Shown: positions 52,040 to 60,659, counted from the first letter of the stretch. The stretch is DNA of 64,000 nucleotides from Glycomyces luteolus (GCF_027622875.1 NZ_JAPZVP010000014.1:62001-126000), one strand, 5' to 3'. Notes: generated by a model from the sequence alone, not told the origin. A program made the numbers and translations.

Positions 52040-52842
52040 CACCCCGCACCGACGCGGGCCCCAAAGGCGCACTCGACCGGGCCCTCGAAATCCTCGAAGT
52101 GCTCACCATGCGCGGCAAGGCGACCACCGCCGAACTCGTCGAAGCCGTGGGCGTGAGCCGCAGCGCCGTCTACCGCCTCGTCGAACGCCTCGAAGCCGCC
52201 GAGTACCTGACGCTCGCCGACGGCCAATGGCGGCTCGGCCCCGCCGCCGCGCGCATGGCGATGGCCGCCGTCCACAACATGGACGTGCTCACCGTCGCCC
52301 CGCCGATGCTCCGCGACCTCGCGCACCGCACCGGCGAGACCGTCAGCCTCGGCGTCCTCAGCGGCGACGAGATCGTGTTCGTCTTCCGCGAGATCGGCCA
52401 CCAGGCCGTCCACGTGCGCTCCGAACTCGGCGCCCGCCGGCCCCTGCACGCCACCTCCGTCGGCAAGGCCTACCTCGCCGGACTCGCCCCCGAACGCTGC
52501 CACGAGACCATCGAGCGACTCCCTATGCAGGTCTTCACCAAAGCCACCGTCCACGACCGCGACCGCCTCCGCGAAGCCGTCAGCGAAGCGCGCCGGCGAG
52601 GCTGGGCCGAAGAACACGGCGAATTCGACGCCGGCAGCACCTGCTTCGGCGCCCCTGTGTTCGACCAGAGCGGCACCGTCACCGCCGCCATCAGCATCGC
52701 CGGACCCACCGCCCGCATGGACGCCGCCCGCGACCCCTTCGGCCCCCTCGTCGCCGAGACCGCCGCCGCCATCTCCCACCGCCTCGGCTACAGCGACCGC
52801 GCGAAGCCGCTCGCGCCACGACCGGAACACCAAGGAGCCTGA
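52036..52842 (+). CDS. IclR-family transcriptional regulator
   Basis: A 268-residue regulator. Winged HTH (ALDRALEILEVLTMRGKATTAELVEAVGVSRSAVYRLVERLEAAEYL, residues 12-58) and GAF-like effector domain (about 75-255) with RRPLHATSVGKAYLAG and the Cys-containing STCFGAPVFDQSG. It starts at a GTG overlapping the dehydratase stop (GTGA). IclR proteins commonly sense sugar acids or aromatic acids, in keeping with the operon. Confidence 0.92.
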   Translation: MTPRTDAGPKGALDRALEILEVLTMRGKATTAELVEAVGVSRSAVYRLVERLEAAEYLTLADGQWRLGPAAARMAMAAVHNMDVLTVAPPMLRDLAHRTGETVSLGVLSGDEIVFVFREIGHQAVHVRSELGARRPLHATSVGKAYLAGLAPERCHETIERLPMQVFTKATVHDRDRLREAVSEARRRGWAEEHGEFDAGSTCFGAPVFDQSGTVTAAISIAGPTARMDAARDPFGPLVAETAAAISHRLGYSDRAKPLAPRPEHQGA

Positions 52843-52843
52843 C

Positions 52844-54346
52844 ATGACCGACCGCATCGCCAGCACCGACCCGCGCACCGGCGCCACCGTCGCCGAAGCG
52901 GCCCCCACCACCATCGACGAGGTCCACCGCATCGCCGCCGCCGCAGCGGCCGCCGCCCCCGAACTGGAACACCGCGGCCGCGACTTCCGCGCCCGGCTCC
53001 TCCGCGCCGTCGCCGCCCGCCTCGAAGAGCGCCGCGACGCCATCGTCGCCCTGGGCCAGAAGGAGACCGGACTCCCCGAAGCCCGCCTGGGCGGCGAACT
53101 CACCCGCACCGCCTACCAGGCCGAGTTCTTCGCCGCCGTCATCGAAGACGGCGGCTACCTCGAAGCCACGATCGACCACGCCGCGGACACCCCCATGGGC
53201 CCCGGCCCCGACCTGCGCCGCCTCCTCGTGCCGATCGGCCCCGTCGCCGTCTTCGGCGCCTCCAACTTCCCGCTCGCCTTCTCCGTCCCCGGCGGCGACA
53301 CCGTCTCGGCGCTGGCCGCCGGGAACCCGGTCATCGTCAAGGCGCACGACTCCCACCTGGGGCTCTCGCTGCTGTCCTATGAGGCGCTCGTGCAGGCCTG
53401 CGCGGACGTCGACGCCCCCGAGGGCACGGTCGGCATCGTCTTCGGCACCGAAGCCGGTGCGGCCCTTGTCGTCGAACCGGTCGTGAAGGCCGTCGGGTTC
53501 ACCGGTTCGCTCACCGGCGGCCGTGCCCTGCTCGACCTCATCAACGCCCGCCCCGAGCCGATCCCGTTCTACGGCGAGCTCTCGAGCGTCAACCCGCTCA
53601 TCGTGACCGCCGCCGCGGCCGCCGAACGGCCCGAAGCCATCGCGAACGGCCTGGTCGCGTCGGTCACCGGTTCGGGCGGCCAGCTCTGCACCAAGCCCGG
53701 GGTCGTCTTCGCCCCCACCGGAGCCGCAGGCGACAAGCTCCTCGGCGCGGCCGCGGCCCTCATCGCCCAGACCGCCGCGCACCCGCTGCTGAACGCCCGC
53801 ATCGCCGCGTCCTACCGCGACATCACCGCCTCCTACACTGCCGCGCCGGGCGTGAAGGGACTCGCGATAGGCACCGACGCACCGGCCGAGGGCTCCTTCG
53901 GAAGCCCGCGGCTGCTCGAAGTGGACGCCGCCGACTTCACCGCCGCCGTCGCCGAGGAATGCTTCGGCCCCAGCGCGATCGCGGTCCGCTACGCCGACGC
54001 CGAGGAACTGCGCACCGCGTTCGCCGCCCTGCCCGCCTCGCTCACCGCGACCCTGCACACCGCCGAGGACGACCCGGACCTCGAACCGCTGGTCGCACTG
54101 GTGCGCCCGCTCGCCGGGCGCCTCGTCTTCGATCAGTTCCCCACGGGCGTCCTGGTCTCCTGGGCGCAGCACCACGGGGGCCCCTGGCCGTCGACGAACA
54201 CCCTCCACACCTCGGTGGGCGCCACCGCGATCCGGCGCTTCCTGCGCCCGATGGTGTGGCAGAACGCTCCGAAGTCGGTGCTGCCGCCCGAACTCCACGA
54301 CGACGCCGCCCTCCCGCAGCGCGTCGACGGCCGACTCCGCCTGTGA
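52844..54346 (+). CDS. Alpha-ketoglutaric semialdehyde dehydrogenase (ALDH family, KGSADH type)
   Basis: A 500-residue NAD(P)+-dependent aldehyde dehydrogenase. Catalytic Cys282 is in GGQLCTKPG and the general base Glu245 in FYGELSSVNP; FGASNFPLAFSVPGGDT is the cofactor-binding strand. The C-terminal GGPWPSTN and SVGATAIRRFLRPMVWQN match the 2,5-dioxovalerate dehydrogenases of aldarate and pentose pathways, which form 2-oxoglutarate. It begins 1 bp after the IclR stop. The intermediate enzyme 5-dehydro-4-deoxyglucarate dehydratase is not in this window. Confidence 0.9.
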   Translation: MTDRIASTDPRTGATVAEAAPTTIDEVHRIAAAAAAAAPELEHRGRDFRARLLRAVAARLEERRDAIVALGQKETGLPEARLGGELTRTAYQAEFFAAVIEDGGYLEATIDHAADTPMGPGPDLRRLLVPIGPVAVFGASNFPLAFSVPGGDTVSALAAGNPVIVKAHDSHLGLSLLSYEALVQACADVDAPEGTVGIVFGTEAGAALVVEPVVKAVGFTGSLTGGRALLDLINARPEPIPFYGELSSVNPLIVTAAAAAERPEAIANGLVASVTGSGGQLCTKPGVVFAPTGAAGDKLLGAAAALIAQTAAHPLLNARIAASYRDITASYTAAPGVKGLAIGTDAPAEGSFGSPRLLEVDAADFTAAVAEECFGPSAIAVRYADAEELRTAFAALPASLTATLHTAEDDPDLEPLVALVRPLAGRLVFDQFPTGVLVSWAQHHGGPWPSTNTLHTSVGATAIRRFLRPMVWQNAPKSVLPPELHDDAALPQRVDGRLRL

Positions 54347-55110
54347 GCGCGCTCCCGGACGGCGCCGCCGCCTGGGCCGTGCTGGCCCTCGCGGCGGTGC
54401 TCGTCGGCATCGCCAAGACCGGCTTCAGCGGCATGGGATCCCTGCCGATCCTGCTGTTCGCCACGGTGCTGCCCGCCAAGGAGTCCACCGGGGCGCTGCT
54501 GCCGATGCTGATCCTCGCCGACCTCTTCGCGATCCGCTTCTACTCGCGGCACGTGGAGTGGCGGGTGCTCGCCCGCCTCGCCCCGTGGGTGGTGGTCGGC
54601 ACCGTGATCGGCGCCGTCGTGCTGTGGTTCGTGGACGACACGCTGATGCGGCTGCTCATCGGCGCGATCCTGCTGGTGATGCTCGCGATCCAGGTGTGGA
54701 ACCGGGTGCGGCCCAAGGCGGTGGACCCGGAGCCGTCCAGCGGCCTGGCCCGCCGCAGCGCCGCCGCCGGCGCGGGGGTCGCGGCGGGCGCGACGACGAT
54801 GATGGCGAACGCGGCGGGCCCGGTGATGGTCCTGTACCTGATGCTCTCGGGCTTCCCGAAGCTGCGGTTCCTCGGCACGATGGCGTGGTTCTTCTTCGCG
54901 GTCAACCTGTTCAAGGTCCCGTTCAGCGTCGGCCTCGGCCTCATCTCCTGGCACACGCTCCTCATGGCCGCACTGCTCATCCCGGCCGTCGCGCTCGGTG
55001 CGCTCATCGGACGCGCGGTGGTGCACCGCGTGAACCAGCGGCAGTTCGAGATCGCGACGCTCGCGCTCTCGGCCGTGGGCGCAGGGCTGCTCGTCCTCTC
55101 GGCCGTCTAG
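54343..55110 (+). CDS. TauE/SafE-family membrane transporter
   Basis: A 255-residue membrane protein with about seven to eight helices. The family repeat is seen as LVGIAKTGFSGMGSLPILLFATVLPAKESTG in the first half and AGATTMMANAAGPVMVLYLMLSGFPKLRFLGTMAWFFFAVNLFKVPF in the second. Such proteins export sulfite, sulfoacetate or other organic anions. The GTG start overlaps the dehydrogenase stop. Its place in an aldarate operon suggests organic-acid export or uptake; direction and substrate are unknown. Confidence 0.9.
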   Translation: MSALPDGAAAWAVLALAAVLVGIAKTGFSGMGSLPILLFATVLPAKESTGALLPMLILADLFAIRFYSRHVEWRVLARLAPWVVVGTVIGAVVLWFVDDTLMRLLIGAILLVMLAIQVWNRVRPKAVDPEPSSGLARRSAAAGAGVAAGATTMMANAAGPVMVLYLMLSGFPKLRFLGTMAWFFFAVNLFKVPFSVGLGLISWHTLLMAALLIPAVALGALIGRAVVHRVNQRQFEIATLALSAVGAGLLVLSAV

Positions 55111-55154
55111 CGCTGTTGGCGGCCGGGGGCTTCCCCGGCCCGCCAACAGCGCTA
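55108..55154. terminator. Bidirectional terminator containing both stop codons
   Basis: TAGCGCTGTTGGCGG and following CCGGGG (55108-55128) pair with CCCCGG and CCGCCAACAGCGCTA (55133-55154) with one bulged C. The TAG of the TauE gene and the TAG of the oxidase gene are the two ends of the stem, giving about 21 paired bases and a 4-nt loop. Confidence 0.85.
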
Positions 55155-56657
55155 GTGATGGTCGTGCGCCGCAACGGCTTCCGGCACGCCTCCGACCTCC
55201 TCGCCCTCACGGAGGACCACGAACTGACCCATCATGCCCGCGTCTTCGTGCATGAGGAAGTGGCAGTGGAACATGTACGGCATGTTCGGGTCGGTGTACT
55301 CGCTGAACCGCAGCGCCAGCCGGTATTCGCTCTCGGGGATCAGCAGGACCGTGTCCTTCCAGCCGCGCAGGTGCGGCGGCGGCGCCTCGCCGTCGATCGT
55401 GAGCACCTGGAACTGCACGTCGTGGACGTGGAAGTTGTGCAGGTAGCCGTTGTCGTTGACCACGTTCCACACCTCCACGGTGCCTTCGCGGACACCGAAG
55501 TCGATGCGGTCCATGTCCATCGGCTCGCCGTTGATCTTGTCACCGCCGAGTGAGAACGAGCGCTCTTCGACGACATCGGCGCTGCCCAGATCCGGTTCGG
55601 AGCCCATCGCCGCAGGGATCGAGGTCCCGCCTGTCAGGGAGTCGGCGGCGCGGAACTGGAGGAGGTCGAGCCGGTCCTCGAAGCCGTCGAACCGGCCGAG
55701 CGCGCCGCCGTGTTCGGCCGGGTAGGACCGCAGTTCGACGGTCTCGCCGGGCGTGAACGCGACCACGATCTCGGCGCGCTCGCCCGGCGACAGGAGCAGC
55801 CGATTCGTCTCCCAAGCCTCGGGAAGCAGGCCGCCGTCGGTGCCGATGAGCGAGAACGGCCGGTCGTCGGCGAACCCGAAGTGGTACAGCCGGGCGCCTG
55901 AGCCGTTGAGCAGCCGCAGCCGCACCAGTTCGGTCGTGACCTCGAAATACGCGCCCATCGTGCCGTTGACGATGAGGTCGTCGCCGGTCACCCCGAGCTG
56001 TGCGAGCACCGAGGACGAGTGGTCGAACTGGTTGTCGCCGTCGAACTTCCGGTCCTGGACGATCACGGGCACATCGTCGACCCCGTACGTCTTCGGCAGC
56101 GGCACCGCCTCCGAGGCGTCGTCGTCGATGATGAACATCCCGGCCAGGCCCCGGTACACGTGCTCGGCCGTCTGCCCGTGCGGGTGCGGGTGGTACCAGA
56201 GCGTGGCCGCCTGCTGGTTCACCGTCCATTGCGGCGTCCAGGTCTCCCCGGGTGCGACCGCTTGATGCGGCCCGCCGTCCATGACCGCCGGCAGGTGCAT
56301 CCCGTGCCAGTGGACCGAGGTCGCCTCGTCGAGGCTGTTGCCGATCGCGAACGCGATCGACTCGCCCCGTTCTGCGCGGATCGTCGGGCCGAGGTACGAC
56401 CGGTTGAAACCCCACGTGTCTGTTGCGGGTCCGTCCTTGAACCGCGTCTGCCCTCCTTGGATCTCAAGGTCGAAGATCCTGACCCCCGAACTGTCCACCG
56501 TCGACTCCGCCAGTGGCGGGATCGCCAGCGGCGTATCGAAGTCGATGCGGCCGAACGTGTCCAGTTTGGCTTCCGCCCACCCGTGGGCGAGGAGCCCGCC
56601 GCCCCCGGCGGCCACCGCTCCGCTGATGCCGAGTGCGATTGCGCTGCGTCGCTTCAT
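55152..56657 (-). CDS. Tat-exported multicopper oxidase (CueO/bilirubin-oxidase-like)
   Basis: A 501-residue three-domain cupredoxin oxidase. Leader KRRSAIALGISGAVAAGGGG suggests Tat export. Copper ligands: HWHGMH and WYHPHPHGQT in domain 1, HNFHVHDVQF and HCHFLMHEDAGMMG in domain 3, with Met as the likely axial T1 ligand. It oxidises phenols, bilirubin-like compounds or Cu(I) and reduces O2 to water. The ATG of MKRRS has AAGGAG 7 nt upstream; the frame runs 29 codons further into the neighbouring gene. It follows the epimerase-like gene by 23 bp in a TetR-controlled unit. Confidence 0.93.
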   Translation of the reverse strand: MKRRSAIALGISGAVAAGGGGLLAHGWAEAKLDTFGRIDFDTPLAIPPLAESTVDSSGVRIFDLEIQGGQTRFKDGPATDTWGFNRSYLGPTIRAERGESIAFAIGNSLDEATSVHWHGMHLPAVMDGGPHQAVAPGETWTPQWTVNQQAATLWYHPHPHGQTAEHVYRGLAGMFIIDDDASEAVPLPKTYGVDDVPVIVQDRKFDGDNQFDHSSSVLAQLGVTGDDLIVNGTMGAYFEVTTELVRLRLLNGSGARLYHFGFADDRPFSLIGTDGGLLPEAWETNRLLLSPGERAEIVVAFTPGETVELRSYPAEHGGALGRFDGFEDRLDLLQFRAADSLTGGTSIPAAMGSEPDLGSADVVEERSFSLGGDKINGEPMDMDRIDFGVREGTVEVWNVVNDNGYLHNFHVHDVQFQVLTIDGEAPPPHLRGWKDTVLLIPESEYRLALRFSEYTDPNMPYMFHCHFLMHEDAGMMGQFVVLREGEEVGGVPEAVAAHDHH

Positions 56658-56680
56658 CTGCCTGCTCCTTCGCGCGAACG

Positions 56681-57628
56681 CTAGTGCCGGTCGCCGAACG
56701 CCGCCCGGTACCAGTCGATCGTGGTCGAGAGCGCTTCGCGCCAAGGTGTGGGCCGCAGCCCGAAGGCGGACTCGAAGTCGGCCGAGACCATGTTCTGCGG
56801 GATCCGATGCTGGTAGAACATCTCGGCATACTCGCTGATGAACTGCTCGTCGAAGGGCCCGTAGGGGACCAGCTCGGTGAGCACGTCGACGTCCAGCTCC
56901 CGCCCGATCAGCGCTTCGACCAGCTTGTGCACCTCCGTGGTCGGCAGCGCGGGGTTCGTCGGGAGGTGCCAGACCCGGCCGTCGCCGCGCGGGTCGGCGC
57001 CGAGGGCGGCGAGTCCGCGCGCGACGTCGCCGATGTACGTGTAGCTGTGCGGCAGTGCGAGGTCGCCGAGCCCGAGCACCTTCCCGCCGGTGATGGCGCC
57101 GGGGAAGAACGCCCCGCCGAGGGTCGAGCTGAGGACGCCGGGACCGAAGAAATCGGCCGCCCGGCCGAGCGCGACGCTCGTCTCGCCGTTCCGGTGCGCG
57201 GCGAGGTACCGCCGGTCGAGTTCGGCGCGCAGGCGTCCCTTGCGGCTGGTCGCGGCCCAGGGCGTCTGCTCGGTGATGGCCTCGCCGTCGGCCTGGCCGT
57301 ACGGGTAGAGGGTGTCGAGGACGACGAGCCGCGCACCGTGGCGCGAGGTCGCCGCGAGCACCGAGTCCGTGATGCCCGGGAGGACCTCCGTCTGCAAGTG
57401 GTAGGGGACGTTGACGGCGTGGTAGACGACCGCGGCGCCGTCCGTGGCCTCGATCGCGGCCTCCGGAGTGGAGAGATCGGCCTGGACCCGTTCGATCCGC
57501 TTGTCGGACACCGGGATCTCGCTGCGGGAGACGTGGCGGACGCGGAGGTCGCGCTGCGCGAGGTCGGCCGCAATGGCGGTTCCGGCAGGTCCGGCGCCGA
57601 GGACGACGTGCAGGGGAGTGGTGGTCAT
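56681..57628 (-). CDS. NAD-dependent epimerase/dehydratase-family oxidoreductase
   Basis: A 315-residue SDR-like protein. Cofactor motif HVVLGAGPAGTAIAADLA at residues 7-24; DTLYPYG occupies the place of the catalytic Tyr region, and LGRAADFFGPGV, HSYTYIGDVARGLAAL follow. The C-terminus PTPWREALSTTIDWYRAAF is common in sugar-nucleotide epimerase-like proteins of actinobacteria. AGGAG is 8 nt before the ATG. A palindrome 18 bp upstream matches one at the TetR gene, so it is probably repressed by that TetR, together with the oxidase downstream. Confidence 0.85.
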   Translation of the reverse strand: MTTTPLHVVLGAGPAGTAIAADLAQRDLRVRHVSRSEIPVSDKRIERVQADLSTPEAAIEATDGAAVVYHAVNVPYHLQTEVLPGITDSVLAATSRHGARLVVLDTLYPYGQADGEAITEQTPWAATSRKGRLRAELDRRYLAAHRNGETSVALGRAADFFGPGVLSSTLGGAFFPGAITGGKVLGLGDLALPHSYTYIGDVARGLAALGADPRGDGRVWHLPTNPALPTTEVHKLVEALIGRELDVDVLTELVPYGPFDEQFISEYAEMFYQHRIPQNMVSADFESAFGLRPTPWREALSTTIDWYRAAFGDRH

Positions 57629-57645
57629 GATGATCTCCTTGCTAT

Positions 57646-57663
57646 TGAGTGGCTAGTCACTCA
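57646..57663. promoter_or_regulatory. TetR operator upstream of the epimerase-like gene
   Basis: TGAGTG-GCTAGT-CACTCA, perfect 6-bp arms. The same pattern TGA(G/A)TG-N6-CACTCA occurs at the TetR start (58299-58316), so both are probably bound by that regulator. Confidence 0.7.
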
Positions 57664-57730
57664 CTGATGTGGCTGAAAAAGTCGCCCGTCAGGTGTCGGC
57701 CGTCAGGGCGGGGTCGTGCGGGATATCGGG

Positions 57731-58297
57731 TCAGGACTTGGGGGCCGCGTGGCGGATGCCCGCAGTGAGCATCGCGGCCCACTCGGCGTCCACCTCGAAT
57801 GCGTCGATCGCGGTGAGCAGGTGGCACAACTGCCCGAAGGCGATGAAGTGCTGGATGGCAGGGCCGTCCGCCCGGGAGCGGGCGGCGACGTACTCGGTGA
57901 TCTCCGCGATGCCGCCGCGCACGGTCCGGGCGATCGCCGGGTCCGCCATCGCGGACTGGGCGTGCACCTGGATCGTGAGCAGGTCGCGATCGGCGATGAG
58001 CTCGGCATACGCCCCGCCCATCGCGTGCAGCACCGACTCGGGCGAACCGTCCTCGCTCGCTTCGGCGCCGCGCTCCAGCGCGTCCAAGATCCGCCGGTAG
58101 CACTCCTCGAGCGCCGCGACGAACAGCTGCGTCTTGGAGGAGAAGAGCTTCGACACGTACGCGGGGGAGATGCCGGCGTGCTTGGCCACCTCCGCGATCG
58201 TGACGGTGTGGAACCCGCCCTGCGCGAAGGTCGCGATCGCGCTCGATACCACGGCTCCGCGGCGCTCTTCGGCCGTGGAGAGTACTCGCTCTGCCAT
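57731..58297 (-). CDS. TetR-family regulator of the epimerase/multicopper oxidase unit
   Basis: A 188-residue repressor. HTH in VVSSAIATFAQGGFHTVTIAEVAKHAGISPAYVSKLFSSKTQLFVAAL (about residues 17-64), then a helical ligand domain. The start MAERVL has no ribosome site; TACAGT lies 7 nt upstream, so the mRNA is likely leaderless, and its operator covers that -10. It precedes the epimerase-like gene by 102 bp on the same strand. The inducer is unknown. Confidence 0.9.
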   Translation of the reverse strand: MAERVLSTAEERRGAVVSSAIATFAQGGFHTVTIAEVAKHAGISPAYVSKLFSSKTQLFVAALEECYRRILDALERGAEASEDGSPESVLHAMGGAYAELIADRDLLTIQVHAQSAMADPAIARTVRGGIAEITEYVAARSRADGPAIQHFIAFGQLCHLLTAIDAFEVDAEWAAMLTAGIRHAAPKS

Positions 58298-58298
58298 G

Positions 58299-58316
58299 TG
58301 AATGACTGTACACTCA
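58299..58316. promoter_or_regulatory. TetR autoregulatory operator overlapping the leaderless -10
   Basis: TGAATG-ACTGTA-CACTCA matches the site at 57646-57663 with one base changed in the left arm. The -10 TACAGT (minus strand, 58305-58310) is its centre, so binding would block transcription directly. Confidence 0.7.
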
Positions 58317-58467
58317 CTCTTTTCGAAACGCAACACCGGGCCGGCGCGCAATCGCAGCCGAGGGCCGCCGCTCTACAGTCGCGTTGCATTGCAACGACAC
58401 CGATCTCGTAGGCGGCGTTTACATATGGGACTTCCGGGAATGCACAAGGCAACCGTGGAGGTTCGAT

Positions 58468-60144
58468 ATGGCTGACGAGGTACTGGGAGTCGTGGGCGCC
58501 GGCATCGTCGGCCTGGCGGTCGCCCGGGAGCTGGCGCGCCGCCGCCCCGGCGCCCGGGTCGTGGTCTTCGAGAAGGAGGACCGCGTCGCGGCCCACCAGA
58601 CGAGCCACAACTCCGGTGTCGTGCACGCCGGGATCTATTACGTCCCAGGCAGTCTCAAAGCGCGGTTGTGCACCCGCGGAGTCACCCTCCTCAAGGAGTA
58701 CTGCGCCGAGCACTCACTGCCCTATGTGGAGTGCGGGAAGCTCGTCGTCGCCGTGCGCGAGCATGAGGTGCCGCGCATGGACGCCCTCTACGGACGGGCC
58801 GTCGCCAACGGTGTGCTGGGCCTGCGCCGGGTCGGCCCCGAAGAGCTCCGCGAGATCGAGCCGCACGCGACCGGGTTCGGCGCGATCCACTCCCCGGGGA
58901 GCGCCATCACCGACTACGCCGCCGTCGCCCGCGCCTTCGCCGCCGAAGTGTCGGCCGCCGGAGGCGAAGTGCGCCTGGGCTACCCCGTCGACGGGATCGA
59001 ACCGGTCGGCTCGCGCGTGCGCGTCGCCTCCGGCGAGGAGCGGGTCACCGTGGACCACCTGGTCCTGTGCGCGGGGCTCCGGGCCGACCGCGTGGCGGCG
59101 CTCGCGGGCGATGAACCCGGCCCCCGCATCGTCCCCTTCCGCGGCGAGTACCTGCGCGTCGTGAACGCCAAAGCCGGACTCCTGCAAGGCCTCGTCTACC
59201 CCGTGCCGGTGCCCGGCTACCCGTTCCTCGGCGTCCACTTCACCCGCCGCGTCGACACCGGCAAGGTGGAGATCGGACCGAATGCCGTCCTCGCCCTCGC
59301 CGCCGAGGGCTACCGGTGGCGCGACGTCAGCCCGGCCCACCTCGCCCGGCTCGCCGCCTGGCCTGGGGCCTGGCGGATGGCCGCCCGGCACTGGCGCATG
59401 GGCGCCCAAGAGGTCCACGGCTCACTCTCGAAGCGCGCCTACATGCAAGCCTCGCAGCGGTACTTCCCCGAGATCGGGCCCGAGGACGTCGAACGCGACG
59501 GCGCCGGCGTCCGCGCCCAGGCCCTCGACCGCGACGGCGGGCTCGTCGACGACTTCCGCATCCACCGCCTCGGCCCCGTCACCGCCGTCCGCAACGCGCC
59601 CTCGCCCGCAGCCACGTCCTCCATGGCGATCGCCGAGCACGTCGTCGACGCCATCGGCTTACACGCGGACGACGAGCTTCCCGAAGGTGTGCCGCCGCGC
59701 GAAGTCCCTGACCGCTTGCGCCCCTTCGTCAAGCATGTAACGGCGACCGATCCGGGCGGCGAGCTCCCCGCGCTCGGCAGCCTCGGCGACCTCGCGCATC
59801 CCGCCGAGCCGCCCGTCCATGTCGAGCACGAATCGCAGATCGACGTCATCGCGGCCCAGCCATTCCGGCTGCGTGACAGGGAAGGTGATGGTCACCAGCT
59901 GCCCGCCCGGCCGCAGAGCAGCGGCCGCCTCGGTGAGCCGGTCACCCGGCAGCGTGAGGTTGAAGACTGCATCCACATCAGACGGATACTCGGCCGAATC
60001 GTAGCCGATCACCTGCGCCGCACCGAGTTCACGCACCCGTTCCGCACACTCCGGCCTCGCTGTCGCGGTCACCTTCGCGAACGCCGCGAGCACCGGCAGC
60101 AGCGCCGTCCCCACCCCGCCGGACGCCCCGACCACGAGCACTGA
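58468..60144 (+). CDS. lhgO: L-2-hydroxyglutarate oxidase with abnormal antisense-encoded C-terminal extension
   Basis: FAD oxidase converting L-2-hydroxyglutarate to 2-oxoglutarate. FAD motif LGVVGAGIVGLAVARELARR at residues 5-24; HNSGVVHAGIYYVPGSLKA and the C-terminal GGLVDDFRIH with VRNAPSPAATSSMAIAEHVVD are LhgO signatures. GTGGAGG is 6 nt before the ATG. The family domain is complete by about residue 395, near the usual 400-420, yet the frame runs on to 558 residues. This extra 160 residues is the exact antisense of the last 486 bp of the oxidoreductase gene, in register, and contains a TTA codon at 59659. It looks like stop-codon loss rather than a real domain. Confidence 0.88.
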   Translation: MADEVLGVVGAGIVGLAVARELARRRPGARVVVFEKEDRVAAHQTSHNSGVVHAGIYYVPGSLKARLCTRGVTLLKEYCAEHSLPYVECGKLVVAVREHEVPRMDALYGRAVANGVLGLRRVGPEELREIEPHATGFGAIHSPGSAITDYAAVARAFAAEVSAAGGEVRLGYPVDGIEPVGSRVRVASGEERVTVDHLVLCAGLRADRVAALAGDEPGPRIVPFRGEYLRVVNAKAGLLQGLVYPVPVPGYPFLGVHFTRRVDTGKVEIGPNAVLALAAEGYRWRDVSPAHLARLAAWPGAWRMAARHWRMGAQEVHGSLSKRAYMQASQRYFPEIGPEDVERDGAGVRAQALDRDGGLVDDFRIHRLGPVTAVRNAPSPAATSSMAIAEHVVDAIGLHADDELPEGVPPREVPDRLRPFVKHVTATDPGGELPALGSLGDLAHPAEPPVHVEHESQIDVIAAQPFRLRDREGDGHQLPARPQSSGRLGEPVTRQREVEDCIHIRRILGRIVADHLRRTEFTHPFRTLRPRCRGHLRERREHRQQRRPHPAGRPDHEH

Positions 60145-60624
60145 AGCGCCAGGCTCGACCTCGGCGCTGGCCAGCATGGCGCGAACGGTCAGGCCGACCG
60201 TGGGCAGCGCCGCCGCGTCCTCGACGCTGAGGCTTTGCGGCCGCATGGCGATGAACGGCGTGTCGGCCTCGAAGACCGCGTACTCAGCGAGCGCTCCGGT
60301 CGTCAGCGAGGGCCGCTCGGCGCCAGCCATGGCCCGCAGCGCTCGCGGCACCGCCTGGCCGAAGACCTCGTCGCCGACCTCGTATCCGGTGACTCCCGGC
60401 CCGAGTTCGCTGACGGTGCCGGCGAAGTCGTTGCCGGGCACATGCGGGAACTCGAGCGGGAACTGCTCGCGGAACTCGCCGCTGGGGACCTGCACATCGG
60501 CGGGGTTGATGGAGGCCGCGGCGATGCGCACCTGGATCTGGCCGGGACCGGGCCTGGGCGCCGGAATCTCGGTGACGGTGTAGGTCTCGGGCGGGCCGTA
60601 GTCGTTGGTGACGACTGCCTTCAT
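59659..60624 (-). CDS. NADPH:quinone oxidoreductase-like zinc-independent MDR enzyme
   Basis: A 321-residue medium-chain reductase. N-terminal GroES-like domain with VRIAAASINPADVQVPSGEF and HVPGNDFAGTVSELG; Rossmann motif VLVVGASGGVGTALLPVL near residue 155; no zinc-ligand cysteines. It reduces quinones or enones with NADPH. GAGGAG precedes the ATG. The promoter is TTGACC-N18-TAGCGT (60674-60703, minus strand), overlapped by a TetR operator, and the TetR gene is divergent. Its 3' half overlaps the lhgO frame antisense by 486 bp. Confidence 0.92.
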   Translation of the reverse strand: MKAVVTNDYGPPETYTVTEIPAPRPGPGQIQVRIAAASINPADVQVPSGEFREQFPLEFPHVPGNDFAGTVSELGPGVTGYEVGDEVFGQAVPRALRAMAGAERPSLTTGALAEYAVFEADTPFIAMRPQSLSVEDAAALPTVGLTVRAMLASAEVEPGASVLVVGASGGVGTALLPVLAAFAKVTATARPECAERVRELGAAQVIGYDSAEYPSDVDAVFNLTLPGDRLTEAAAALRPGGQLVTITFPVTQPEWLGRDDVDLRFVLDMDGRLGGMREVAEAAERGELAARIGRRYMLDEGAQAVRDFARRHTFGKLVVRV

Positions 60625-60647
60625 GTTCGCTCCTCAGAAACTAAACG

Positions 60648-60659
60648 GACCTTGCGGTC
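60648..60659. promoter_or_regulatory. TetR operator 1 (GACCTTGCGGTC)
   Basis: Imperfect palindrome preceded by ACG and followed by AGG. It lies just downstream of the oxidoreductase transcription start. Its centre is 42 bp, four helical turns, from operator 2. Confidence 0.6.
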
